Assembly: GCF_000002235.5 (NCBI RefSeq)
Contig: NW_022145594.1
Location: forward strand, 21,631,890-21,695,889
From: Strongylocentrotus purpuratus
Lineage: Eukaryota; Echinodermata; Echinoidea; Camarodonta; Strongylocentrotidae
Direction of reading: 5' to 3'
Length of the DNA: 64,000 nucleotides
In this document: positions 45,433 to 56,955 of the stretch, in pieces
Numbering within the stretch: position 1 is the stretch's first letter
Layout: each line of letters opens with the position of its first letter
Position numbers and translations under genes: made by a program
The notes under the pieces: generated by a model
Database searches by the model: none
What the model was told of the DNA's origin: nothing
What the model saw: only the letters and a program-made list of their open reading frames with translations

Positions 45433-45678
45433 TCAACAAGTGTAATGTGATTTTGTAAAACCACTGCTTAAATGTCTGATATGGGTAATGATATACAAAT
45501 ATTGACTGCTCATGAGGATGATGGCGGGAATTATCACTACCAAAGTGGTGTTCATATAGGCCCTTCTATCTCCCAAGGCCGCGGGATTCCATATCCTCAA
45601 ACTGCTGGCGAACAGAGCAACAAGACCAAGCTCAGTAATTATTAGGATCTCTGTCCAGTAGTGCCGTGTTTGTGCCAT
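45433..45678 (-). CDS. Hypothetical small membrane protein or exon
   Basis: 81 codons from an ATG at 45678 (MAQTRHYWTEILIITELGLV...). Two hydrophobic stretches, about residues 9-27 (TEILIITELGLVALFASSL) and 44-66 (TTLVVIIPAIILMSSQYLYI...), suggest two membrane passes. A C-terminal basic tail ends SHYTC. The protein is not recognised. In another frame just downstream, NHITLVEIVKELISEYETIL continues open for about 40 codons, and a cag acceptor-like site sits at the junction. The ORF could therefore be part of a spliced gene or an eroded one. The MITE starts 43 bp upstream of the ATG. Confidence 0.3.
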   Translation of the reverse strand: MAQTRHYWTEILIITELGLVALFASSLRIWNPAALGDRRAYMNTTLVVIIPAIILMSSQYLYIITHIRHLSSGFTKSHYTC

Positions 45679-45721
45679 CGAACTGGATCGACCAAATCGA
45701 TTGATTCATAATACATATATA

Positions 45722-46593
45722 CAGTGCGTCCCAGAAAAAACGAAACCGAGAAGTATCGATGTTCTATCATAACTTAATCACAACCATAATTAAATGAATG
45801 ATACATATTTGGAAAGCTTAGAGTCTCCTCTTTCAGTTGATGCTACTCAGATGATGCATATTTCACGCGTGAGTGATTAAAAGCAATTTGAAGGAAGGAA
45901 ACCAAAAAGACATTTGGCGGGCGGTATCTGAATTTCGAAGAAAAATTCACATTTCTAGAAAGTTGAGTTTCAGCCCTTTCATATGACACCTCAATCAGGA
46001 AAAATGAGCGAGGAATGACAAAGTTCTGTTTGTTTAAAGTAGTGCTTGCATTTCCATAATTGTATTAAACGAATTCGTTTTCACTGGCTGCCTGCCGTAT
46101 CAATAAACGAAATTAACAAAAGACTTAACTCCGTTTCGTTGACAATCAGCCGTAGACGAGAGTCTTCATGCATGGCTGATTGTCAACGAAACGGAGTTAA
46201 GTCTTTTGTCAAATCTGCTTTTTGCTACGGCAGGCACCAAGTGAAAACGAATTCGTAAGGTAAAATTATGAAAATGTAAGGGCTACTTTAAACAAACAGA
46301 ACTTTGTTATTCCTCGCTCATTTTTCCTGATTGAGGTGTCATATGAAAGGGCAGAAACTCAACTTTCTAGAAATGTGAATTTTTCTTCGAAATTCAGATA
46401 CCGCCCGCCAAATGTCTTTTTGGTTTCCTTCCTTCAAATTGCTTTTAATCACTCACGCGTGAAATATGAGTAACATCAACTGAAAGAGGAGACTCTAAGC
46501 TTTCCAAATATGTATCATTCATTAATTATGGTTGTGATTAAGTTATGATAAAACATCGATACTTCTCGGTTTCGTTTTTTCTGGGACGCACTG
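45722..46593. mobile_element. 872-bp palindromic MITE, mariner-type ends
   Basis: Nearly the whole element is one inverted repeat: arms of about 430 bp around a loop at 46152-46173. The ends are cagtgcgtcccagaaaaaac and its inverse, flanked by TA on both sides (45720-45721, 46594-46595), as for Tc1/mariner. Arm landmarks include actcacgcgtga, tcatatgacacctcaatca and cactggctgcctgccgta. No transposase. Related copies are at 52781-53231 and 4740-5315. Confidence 0.9.
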
Positions 46594-46854
46594 TATATAT
46601 ATATATATATAATATCTTTTTCCGTAACATGAGAGTAATCTTAATAGTTTCATACGTTTAATTAAATGTAATGTTAATTGTTATTGTATAATTGTTTTAA
46701 ATGGGGGAACGCTACAACAGTCCTTTCTCGCACCCCGGGGCAACGTGTCTGGCACGGCCGGTTGTAGCAACTACTCCGAAGATCAAGATTTAATCTTGAT
46801 CTAAGGAGACACGAATGAACGAACGAACGATCACCCAAGGCAAAACCACAGGGT

Positions 46855-47200
46855 GATAGATAGATAGATGGTTTATCGGTAAAAACAAGTACAAACATCA
46901 ATGCGGCAAAGCCGGAATACCATGATTTTACAATGATCGCATTCATACAAACAAGATAATCAGCATTGTCAAAAATAACAAACACAAAAATATAAAGAAC
47001 GAGAAAAGAGTTCATATCAAAAAAAGTAATTTGCACTGACAACAATAGCAAATATCAATTTATAATCAATAATGATAAAGTTAATACAAACAAAGTTATC
47101 AGCACGATTGACAAAAATAACAGATAACAAATTAAAATCAACAATGATAGATTTCATACAAACAAACTTACACAAAAACAAATCAACTTGATATTTTTAA
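46855..47200 (-). mobile_element. LINE 3' UTR fragment ending in (ATCT)n
   Basis: The minus strand ends ccgataaaccatctatctat and is preceded by two roughly 110-bp repeats around tgttatttttg(a/t)caatgctg. The (ATCT) tail matches the style of the 38585-39632 LINE tail. Confidence 0.4.
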
Positions 47201-47871
47201 ATCTTTGAACTGTGATAAATTTCTACAATTTCAATAAATTAGTCGTTTAGTATATACATGTAAAAAGCTTTAAAAAAACATATAATATACCTTGGAAAAC
47301 AGCGGGAAAAAAAACAATGAATATAAACCCTTCAACTTCATAAAATTATGCGAGGCAGCGTGTACAAATGGCAGAAAGGAAATTGTATCGCGATTCATAC
47401 TCTTTACCGCAAAAGAACTAACAAAAAAGAAGTGCTATACGAATTTCTTGATAAAGGCTATCTTGATGTGTTAATGAAATTTGAGTGTGTTCTTAGTTCA
47501 CCTCTCTCCGTATTTAAACACTGAAAAAGTACAGTAAGTAAAACGCTCCGATTAGCAGCACTTAAATGACGGTTGACGGAAAACTCATTTGTTTCGATAA
47601 AAATCGTTTATTGACAAACTATGTATATCTAGCGAAAACAAAGTTTATTGGCACCTTTAATTCTTAATAACATGACCTAGGGGCAAGGGGATCTCCTAAA
47701 GGGGAAAAGATGCCAATAAAGGAGACAAGGTGAACAGAGTGAAAGCTATGGGGGTAAATTGAGCCTCGTCTCCCGGCTAAAAACCCGCAATTTTGTTTAT
47801 GAAAGTGGCTCCAGGTTTCTTCACATAAAATATGAAACTGATTGAAACAGTTACGAGTTATGGTAAAAGAG
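47201..47871. other. No gene recognised
   Basis: AT-rich; a 60-codon plus-strand frame at 47292 has no motif. Confidence 0.5.
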
Positions 47872-48543
47872 GAGCATTTCTCAACCAGGGTGCCGCAAGA
47901 AATAATTAGGCTAGCGTTATTTTGTGTTTTTTTGTTGTCACAGCACCCTTTTGAGAAATGCAGAAGCGTCGCCTCAGCCCAATCTCAAAATTCATCACAT
48001 CAAATTTACTTTGCATCACTCTGGTACTCAACAAGTGCCATGAAGAGACGTACGAGAACATTTGTTTCTAAATTTTGAATCTGGGGGAATATATAAAACG
48101 ATATATGCGGGCAACTCGACTTACATGAACGTAGAGACACAAAACTTATTTCCTTTCAACTCAGTACACGATTATTAAGATATTGGTCATCTCGTCGCAA
48201 AGAATTATCATATTTCTTAATTTTGCGACCAATGGAAGCGATAAGTCCGGTACAAAATGTAAAGTTAGATATCAAAAGATGTAAGATATATTTTCGAGCT
48301 GTCAAATGAAAATAGTCATAATATATTCAGGCATTTCGCTGCCTGCCTGTTTTTTACTTTCCAAGCGAGTGAATGTTGTTTTGTCATAAAATTACATACT
48401 CTAACGGTTTGTAACATTCTTTTTCACAAAAAACCAACGTAATCCTAAACATTATCATTAGTATGACATATATAATTAAACACACACACACACACACATA
48501 TATATATATGTGTGTACATTATATATATATACATATATACATT

Positions 48544-48576
<33 letters not shown>

Positions 48577-48755
48577 ATCCATTTCTCTCGTGGAGTCGTG
48601 GCATCCCTAGAAAATGTATTTCGGCAAGCCGATTGTGTAAATGGCACTTGACGAGTGCCAGAATGATGGAAAATGAATGAGTTTAGGATTAGGGTGACGC
48701 GAAACGATTATTTCTTAAAAGGGTGCCTTGACTAAAACGGTTGGACAAAACGCTG
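47872..48755. mobile_element. hAT-like fragments with two inverted right ends
   Basis: 47872 begins with a left-end-like gagcatttctcaaccagg with gtgccgcaag. From about 47911 the sequence is the reverse complement of the right end of the 27121-27718 element (agcgttattttgtg, gcatcactctggtactcaac, aagtgcc). A direct right end closes at 48755 (ggttggacaaaacgctg). Two right ends thus face outward around a CA/TA microsatellite. Confidence 0.6.
48480..48578. repeat. CA/TA microsatellite
   Basis: (CA)n passes into (TA)n with ATAC interruptions. Confidence 0.95.
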
Positions 48756-48894
48756 TAATAAAGGGCTACAAATATATGACTCTTTTTATTATCGAATGCA
48801 TATTAGTGTTTGATAATTCACCGGCTCCTTTGCCAATTAATCTCAGATAGTCATTTCGTTTGTCATGTTTGCATTGCAAGATTAATCTTTTTAC

Positions 48895-48918
48895 AAAGGG
48901 GGGGGGGGGGGGGGGGGA
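48895..48918. repeat. Poly-G run
   Basis: About 21 consecutive G, just downstream of the 3' end of the minus-strand GTPase-like gene. Confidence 0.95.
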
Positions 48919-48954
48919 AGGGGGTTAACGCATTGATTGTTTTAATATGACTCC

Positions 48955-48960
48955 TTTATT
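48955..48960 (-). promoter_or_regulatory. Polyadenylation signal AATAAA
   Basis: Minus-strand aataaa 29 nt after the stop codon at 48989 of the GTPase-like gene. The spacing implies a very short 3' UTR. Confidence 0.6.
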
Positions 48961-48988
48961 AGGGGTCCTGTAATTATCACTTATATCG

Positions 48989-51286
48989 TTATTTCCTTTT
49001 CTTATCAAGGTCGTCAAAATGCTTTGTTACGCATTTCTTTGTGTGCTCGTGCCAATCTCCAGCTTGTGTTATTTTGAGCGCATTCAATGCCTCAACATTT
49101 GCCATTTCCTTCGCATTCAACGAACTCCTATGATTCGAATCACTTTCCTTTTGTGTCAATGTCATTTGCGCAAGCTGCTTCACTTCGTTTAAATCTGTCA
49201 TCATTTTAATTTTTGCATTAGCTAGCTTTTCATTCTCCAACTGTTCTTTGGTATCAGCCCTTTCTTTGTCTTTCGCCTCCTTTTCGAGTTTACTATTTAA
49301 AATCAATTGTTCTTTCTTTCTTACGTGGCTAGCAGCTCCGGCTGTTCCATCACCAATTAATTCATCCACGAAAGCAGAGAGATGTGACCTGGAGTCATCA
49401 TCTAACATATCAGTTCTAGTTGTGACGTTCGTGATAACGAATATCTTTTCTGGATCGAGACTGTACTTACTTTCAAGGGAGCTCGTAATCTTCTCAATCT
49501 GTTCAGGTAACATCTTATCCTTGTGAGTGATCACGAAAGATGGTTTACGCCCTACAAGTAAAATAAGTAAAAATACAATTCTCCATTTGCCCTATGGAGC
49601 GAACACATTGATTAAAGCATGCAATTAAAATGAGTGGTTACTTTATTTTCGTCGTTCCATCGAATAGAGAAGACTGTGGGCTAATGCTTCTTTGCATTAT
49701 AATAATCGTGGAACATTCAAAGGGGTCTCTTCCGAAAAGTTAGTTCATTTGAGTCCTAATCTCCTACTGAGTTATAGAGAAACACGAGAAACGAAAGGAC
49801 TTTCTTTTCTTTCAAGGGAAATAAAACCAACGTAATTTCAAGTGACCATTCCCACGTAGTTAATACGTTATATCTCACTGACTTGTAGATTTATCTAACG
49901 TACAGTGGTAAAAATACCTCTTGTAAAACATATTCTGGTTTGTGTTGCGGCTTCACCAAGATAGGTTTGACCATAAGGTTTTTCCACAGTAACTTAAACA
50001 CTTCAACGCACCAGGATTGTCATGATTGTCGGGGAATTTCGAAAGAAATCTTCTTTTTTTTCTGGCAAGATTGCAGGCACATAGACACGGTAGGAGAGAA
50101 AAAATATAACCATTATAAACGATTTGCCGTAGAAAACTGTAAACTGTTATAAGGAATTAAAACCCAGCGTTAACATTTGGTCCTGAATTTGTATATTAAG
50201 AGATAACCACAGTACAAGCTTGAACAATGGAAACTGGTAGCAAGGGTTGAAGGATTAAAGAGTGAACCTAGCAACACTACTTACTGATGCTTTTGTTGCA
50301 TGTGTTAATGAGCGTGCTAATATTCTCAATGGCTTCAATTCCTCCTAATCCGCTATAAAAGGAAAGAGAAGAAAATAAACCAGGTATAAACACACCCATA
50401 GCCTAGCCTTCCCCAAAAATGAAAAAACAACATAACAACTAAAGAACGTATACAGAACCAAGAATATAACATTTATCAATGAAATCAAAGTTTCTCTTGG
50501 ACTGCATACTTAGTACCTCTCCCGGCGACCTCGTGATTTGATATTTCCTCATTGCATTTTCTTCTAGATAAGGCCCCCAAAAAAGATTGTTTGGTTGTCC
50601 TCGATTGCTTTTCTGGAGTAGGGGCGGGCGGGCGGATTTTTTATTTTTTATTTTTTTAATTATTTGTTTGTTAACTTCATTTTTTGTGTGTTTTTTGTTG
50701 TGTTTTTTTTCCCCCCATTTTTTGTTTTGTTTAAATATTTTTTTCCATAAAAAAAAAATAATAATTGGGATTGTCAAGCATTTAAACAAACAAAGTCCAT
50801 AAAACACTTTAATATGGTAAACGACTAGTTTAATGTACAATGAATATCAAGACCAACGCAGAAAGTATGTTGGGCTTTGAAATACGGCACCTTTTAAATC
50901 TCCATTGTACTACTTATAGCTACTTGCGCCCTCTATGTAGCAAACAATGCCTAATCGGTGACCATTGGTCCCCCATGATCCTCTTTATCTTATATTAACT
51001 GAGAGCTGATTTGATGAGATAACCACATATCCAGTGACCTTGCAGGGTAGTCTAATCCCTCCTGTAAACTAGTACAGATGGGCTTTAAAATGAGTTTAAG
51101 AATGCTCAGAACCTGATTTGAATGAACGGCATTTTGACATAAAAGAAAAAAAAATGGCAAGTTTAATAAATACCTAATTGCGTACTGAAAAGACCAAACT
51201 GGCAACGGGACGCATTTTTATCCTTGCAAATGCATAAAATGGTATGTTTGGCTTTTAGATTACTCCCCCAACACCCTCCCCCCCCC

Positions 51287-51347
<61 letters not shown>

Positions 51348-54300
51348 TGAATAAAAAAAAATATATATATTAACAAAACAAAATAAAAAAATCGAGCAGC
51401 CCGAAAATGACGAGCGGGCGGTCGAGGACAACCAAATGATTTTTGTGTGGCCTAAACGGGATCTAAATTTCCACTTAATATATTAAGTGACAATTTAGAT
51501 CACGTTTATTATATTAACCCATAATCCTGCCATCCAACCACAGATCAGTCATATTTTTCTGTCAGATATAGAATGTGTTATCTTCACATAATGGGTAAAT
51601 ATTTTTTAGATTTCCTTCATTATGTTTCATACCATTTATTTCGTAGTATTCGATTAGATTTACCAAGGATTATATTTTAATGACTTCAATATGTTTAAAC
51701 ATGTATAATTAATTAGGGCTATAGAATAAAGTTTATTGTTTTTATTTATAAATGAAAGATCAATTAGGGTAATTTATTATGGTTATCGTGACACGGTGGA
51801 CAAACACAACATTTTATATGTGGAGCCTTCTTTAGCAGAGGAGCCCTCCCTAAATATGTACGAAACCATGGTAACAAACATAAATCCAAAATGGGCGCCA
51901 TTTATGCCACGCCGTAAAAAAAGACTATGAAATCACAAGTTGTCAAATGTTGTAAAGATAGCTTTTCTATTTTTAATTATACAGGAATTCCCTGTTTTAA
52001 ATGACCGTAAATAAACACTGATTTCTGTAATATAATCCAAACTGACAGGGAAGTACCTGTAGAATAAACGGTAGATATTTTAGCACTGTACACAGGTAAT
52101 TTAACAGGATCACACTGTAAAACAGGGAATCGTACCGCTTTGCACTATCTTGATTGTGGTCTCGATCTAGTCTCGATCGATTTTCTCGAGAACACCAGTG
52201 TCAGAAACACGATTAAGACAACTCGGACCCACTGAGTCAAGGACAAGATCAAGAGCAAGATCAAGACCAAGATCAAGACTTATACTGCTTTCAAACTGGC
52301 TTCTATTGCTGTCGCGTTCATACTGCCGTTGAAATTCACTCGCTCTGGCGAGCCCTTGCCGAAAGTGAAGAATTATTGCGTAATTATTAAGCCCGCGCTC
52401 CATCTAGCTATAGCATGCGGCATGTTCAACCATAAGTCAATAAACACAGCTGATTACGATAAAGCGCGCGTACACTGCGACCTTTGACTATTTTAATCGC
52501 TGTTTTCTCCATAACGCATTCACAGTGGCTGTTTCATCGGTGTCACACCGATAGAATGAGAATTTCTCCTGCTCTTGAGCAGGAGAATTTAATCGCCTAT
52601 TTTTCTTCTTTTCATCGGCTATTCTATCGGTTTTTCTACTCTGTAGCATTCATACTGGCAGGTTCATCGGATGCGTCCGGATGCATCCGATGAAAATCAG
52701 GCTAGTTTGAAAGGGGTCCCGAGTCTCGATTGCTAGGAAAGTTCCCGTAAAATTAGATTATTTTTTCATTGTACATTGTACAGTGCGTCTCAGAAAAAAC
52801 AAAACCGAGATTTATCGATGTTTTATCATAACTTAGTCACATTTATAATTAATAAATGTCACATATTTGGAAAGCTTAGATCCTCTTCTTTTATTTGATG
52901 CATACAGGAAAAAGAGCAAGGAATGACAAAGTTCTGTTTGTTTAAAGAAGTGCTTGCATTCCCAAAATTTTATCAAACTAATTCGTTTTCACTGGCTGCC
53001 TGCCGTAGCAACAAGCAGAATTGACAACAGACTTAACTCCGTTTCGTTGACAATCATGGCATGGCAAGTCTTTTGTTCATTTCGTGTGTTGCTACGGCAG
53101 GCAGCCAGTGAAAACGAATTCGGTAAACGAAATTATGGAAATTCAAGCACTACTTTAAACAAACAGAACTTTGTCATTCCTAGCTCATTTTTCCTGAATG
53201 AGGTGTCATATGAAAGGGCGGAAACTCAACTGCCAATTAATCCGGAAATACTGCGTCGAACTACAAAGAAGCAGATAACATAAGTATTATGAAATTTGGA
53301 ATAAGTCCATGTGGTCGAAAGTAGAGTATTCTCAAAATAGTGATACTTATTTTCCTTTTTTCCATAATCAAACTTTCCATAAATGGCAAACTTGATTTCA
53401 CTCTGACACACTGACGCACATTCTTTTGTGTGTGCTTGCCCAACGAAGTGTCCAAGACTTACACCAATCTATCTTTAAATATACCATCAATAAGCAACAC
53501 ATTACAGTGACGAGGCTGCATTTTGAACATGCAGAAAGCTATTTTATCTCCAGAAATGTTCTGTCTGATATTAATCATTGATTATTGATTAAACAGTATA
53601 CTTTTCATCGAACAGTAGCCGATATGATACTAATCTACGGATCCGTATTCGGGGCCGAGATCTGGAAGGACAGGATACTTAATAGTTCCTTATGTTAAAT
53701 ATCCGTATCCATTGGCCGAAACAAATTAAATCAAAATCGGTAAAGCTATGGTCGCATCACCTAAAAGTAGCCTGCTCGGCGGCCGGGCGGCGAGTTTTGA
53801 GCCAATTTTGCCCAGGCACCGAGCGGCGGCCGACCGGGCACCGCTTGTTTTTAGGGCATCGCTCGGTCGATGCTGAAGTTAAAGCGCGGAAATAAAATTC
53901 GGGTGGCGCCTGCTCACTTTCACTCGCCTCCAAAGGTATGCTCGGTGCCCGGGCGGTCGCCGTCCGGGCACCGACTTAATCGAGCGTTCGCCGTCGAGCG
54001 ATTTTTGTAAAAAATCGAATGCGCTAGGTCAAAGGCTGCTGAGCGTTCACCGGCCGATCGCCGAGCAGTCGCCGCTGGGAGATCAGTCGGTCACTGGGCG
54101 GCGAGTTCAAAATCGGTAAGCAACCTTTGACCTAGCGATTTTTTTACCTAAATCGCTCGATGGCGAAAGCTCGATTAGGTCGGTGTCCGGGCGGCGAACG
54201 CCCGGGTACCGAGCGTATTTTGGCGCCCCGCCGATCACCGGCCGGCTGCCGGGCAAATTCCTTAATTAGCCGGTGGCCGGTGGGAGTCCGCTCGGGTATC

Positions 54301-54718
54301 GTTCGGTCATCGGTCGGTCACTGCCGGGACGCCGCCAGGAGAAGGTCTCCGATTTCGCCCAGTTTTGACTAAAAATCGACCGGCAACCGACGGGAAATCG
54401 ACAGGGCACCGCCCAGGCATTGCTGGGGCTCTACAGCCTGCTCGACTTCTCTAAAAAAAATCGTTAGGCGATGCCTAAATTCCAGCGGCGACCGAGCAGG
54501 CTACTAATCGGTCGGTCGCTGCTCTGATTTGTGACCATAGCTTAAGTCACCAAAGAGGAACAAAAAAAGGAATTTACAAAAAGAACCTTACTTTATGACG
54601 ATGGCGATGCTGTCTATTTTATCGGAAACAACGCGTGTGATTGGTCGGGGTTTGGCTGCAGCTGAGATAGCTCCAGTACCAGTCCAGTTTACATCTTCAT
54701 CAAACGTTCTTTCACCAT
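48989..54718 (-). CDS. GTPase-like P-loop protein (AIG1/GIMAP-style), 3' three exons
   Basis: Three minus-strand exons with consensus splice sites and matching phases. Exon 54718-54592 has the acceptor ttcattccag and donor gtaagg. Exon 50352-50285 has the acceptor tttatag and donor gtaagt. The last exon is 49551-48989, with acceptor acttgtag and stop TAA. Together they give about 253 residues: FDEDVNWTGTGAISAAA leads to DSIAIVINGLGGIEAIENIS, then KPSFVITHKDKM with the G4-like THKD and KIFVITNVTTR (possible G5). A Glu/Lys/Gln-rich coiled-coil tail of about 110 residues follows. The P-loop exon(s) are not seen, so the 5' end lies beyond 54722 or was lost. The fold assignment rests on the THKD context and gene style. 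AIG1/GIMAP or another TRAFAC GTPase of an immune-type family is likely. The first intron (4.24 kb) is packed with transposons. Confidence 0.7.
50571..51453. mobile_element. Intronic element with 45-bp imperfect inverted ends
   Basis: The left end aaggcccccaaaaaagattg is followed by tttggttgtcctcga. The reverse complement of the right end reads aggccacacaaaaatcattt then ggttgtcctcga. The interior has T-rich and A-rich tracts (poly-A at about 51283-51347) and a 210-bp dispersed repeat. No ORF; class unknown. Confidence 0.55.
50890..51105. repeat. 210-bp dispersed repeat, copy 2
   Basis: attgtactacttatagctac...ccccatgatcctctttatct...gagctgatttgatgagataa...actagtacagatgggcttta, collinear with 43960-44175. 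Confidence 0.7.
52284..52715. mobile_element. Foldback element rich in short palindromes
   Basis: ctttcaaactggcttctatt at the left is matched by the inverse of gctagtttgaaag at the right. Inside are ctcctgctcttgagcaggag and catcggatgcgtccggatgc with atccgatg, both near-perfect palindromes, and repeated catactg words. Class unknown. Confidence 0.5.
52781..53231. mobile_element. Second copy of the palindromic mariner-type MITE, deleted
   Basis: Begins after TA with cagtgcgtctcagaaaaaac. Both arms are recognisable (cactggctgcctgccgtagc and gctacggcaggcagccagtg), but part of the left arm and the outer part of the right arm are missing. It lies in the intron of the GTPase-like gene. Confidence 0.85.
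53232..53737. other. No feature recognised (intron)
   Basis: AT-rich intronic sequence. Short minus-strand frames have no motif. Confidence 0.5.
53738..54545. mobile_element. 800-bp GC-rich foldback element
   Basis: The ends agctatggtcgcatcac and the inverse of gatttgtgaccatagct delimit an inverted repeat. TTAA follows the right end and TAAA precedes the left, hinting at a TTAA target. The interior is dense in cggtgcccgggcgg, gccgtccgggcaccga and atcgctcgatggcgaa words that pair across a centre near 54065. It is much more GC-rich than its surroundings. No protein is credible in it. Confidence 0.75.
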
Positions 54719-54721
54719 CTG

Positions 54722-56113
54722 GAATGAAATCAAAGATACATGATATTATTTTGCCTTATGAAATAATTACTAATCAGATGATTACTCAACCTGACGATAA
54801 GCATTAGAACAACGACACAAACCATTAATAACATTATCTGGTGATTAAGAATTCGCAATTTATTTCATGACAGTACAGACAAAAATATGATACACGTATA
54901 GGGGCAAAACATGCAATTATGGCAGCCACCAGGGATAATAAGGGTGTTACGAGAATTTCCAATTGCGTGTTTTTAGACCACGAGGTCCTGATTATCTTCT
55001 CGAAGGTTTTGTAGGGTCTACAACCAGTTCGTCTACTTCCCAACTGGTCTATTCCGAATTGTCAACATCCGGCCATTCTACTATTCACATGTCTTAAGCT
55101 GGACTGGATTCAATGAATTATCGATAGATAAATTTTTCCAGAAATTGCATAGCACATGGACTAATACAAAATCCAATGTGCTTACAGTCTAACTGTTTGT
55201 TATGTCTCTACATTTAGATTTTTAAGTAACCTATATGAAGCAAATATCAATCGTTTATAGCCTATAAGTCCTTCTTAAAGAGTAAATAATCATGCAAGAC
55301 ATATGTGTCATTGAAGGTGGACATCGAAGCCTAGTTAGATAAAAGGTGATTATAGGAGTCACCCGAAGAAAATTTACTACAACTGATAATTATGGACAAA
55401 TTATATATGGATTGAAATTTTTTCTCTTGAAGAACAAGAATAATTTGCTGAAAAATCATATAGATATCATAAAAAGGCGTAAAACGCTTCTCAGACCCCT
55501 GAACGTAGCCAAACACACGAGCGTAGCGAGTTTTAAATTGTAACGTCACATCATAGACAAACACACAACCAGCTAGCTACAGTTGAACTCGCTCATCTAT
55601 AAATTAGGGCTATTTGCTCTTCACTGTTTTGTCGCTCTTTAGCATCATTTGACATTTCATTCAGGAGTGTGTCATCTTAAAACGTTATAGAAAACATTTG
55701 CATTCATTCCAGTGGCAGCAGCCAAACTGAATAGCACATGAGTAACCATTTTACAAAACTGTCTTGCATAAAGCTAAATGATACTGTATGTATATCAATG
55801 AAAATCCCTTTCTCAAAAATAACTTTTATCTTTAGAAAAGGAAAAATACACACCCAAATATAAAAACAATGTTTATTAGCAATTTTGGATTCCGTCATAT
55901 GACACGGGAATCGCATATATAAGATAGATGTATCACGATATATGGCTAAATTCAGTTTTAGGCGGCCATCTTGGATTGCAAAATGGCTGCCATCTTTTGT
56001 AGTGTTTTGAATATAAGACTACTCTAAACCTTTTATAACAATTTGTAGCATGCTTATTAACATCCTGACCTTAAACAACTATTTTGTTCTTGTTAACAAT
56101 CTGTAAATACTTG
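54722..56113. other. Upstream region of the GTPase-like gene; no further exon found
   Basis: Scanned on the minus strand for a P-loop exon without success. A gagcgtagcgag word at 55518 marks a dispersed repeat. At 55960-56000 there is a ggcggccatcttgg...aaaatggctgccatc block like those in the neighbouring transposon TIRs. Confidence 0.4.
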
Positions 56114-56955
56114 TAGGCCAAGAGCATTAGGTCAAAATAGGCTTAAACCTGGACATTTTCCATAACAAGCTGATTTTTTCAGGATAGCTCCGGGAATATG
56201 TCTAGAATAACATACTAAAAGTCCTCATGAATCCTCCTTGAGCGTTTTCCGCAATCCAAGATGGCGTCCAAAATGGCCGCCATTTCCTGAATTTCTTATA
56301 GCTTTGCAACTAGATAACCCAAATACAAAATTTAAATGTCTAAATATATGTTTTTTAGCATAAGGAAATCATTAAAATACATGTTGATAAAGTTTGAAAC
56401 ACACAAGTAGCTTTAAACCACTTTATCCCATCCCAAAATCCAAAATGGCGCCCAAAATTGCCGCCATTTCCTGTATTTCTTATAACTGTGCAACTAGATA
56501 ACCCAAATACCAAATTTAAATGTCTAAATATATGTTTTTCAGCATAAGGAACTCAACCAAATACTTATTAACACATTTTAAAACACACAAGTAGCATTAA
56601 AACCACTTGAGCCCTTCCCAAACTCTAAAATGGCACCCCAAATGGCTACCATTTCCAATTTTATCTCATTGTATTAAAGTAGATAAGTTATGAATGCAAT
56701 CACATGTCTATACTAGAAAGGCACCATTGAAATACATATCAGTGCAAATAAACCTTTCATTAAATAACTAAATACTTCTTATACATAAAGTATAAACACC
56801 CACCCACATACACACACATGCACACATATGGCTGATCCATCATCCTCAACGACATCAGACTGACAATGTGCAACCGTGAAGAGTACTCAACGTCAGATGC
56901 CCGGGTTAGATGGAACTAAAAATGGAGACACATTAGTACCAATGTCGCAAAGACA
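56114..56955. repeat. Left TIR with ~184-bp subrepeats
   Basis: Subrepeats start at atggcgtcc (56261), atggcgccc (56445) and atggcaccc (56630). Each is followed by gccgccatttcctg-type text, a caactagataacccaaatac block and aaacacacaagtagc. The inner end holds a candidate gene start (atggctgatccatcatcct at about 56828) that is interrupted soon after. Confidence 0.8.

Noticed and set aside
53692-54372. Arg/Gly-rich frames in the GC-rich foldback
   Set aside because: They are readings of a palindrome built of cgggcaccg words; both strands are open alike.
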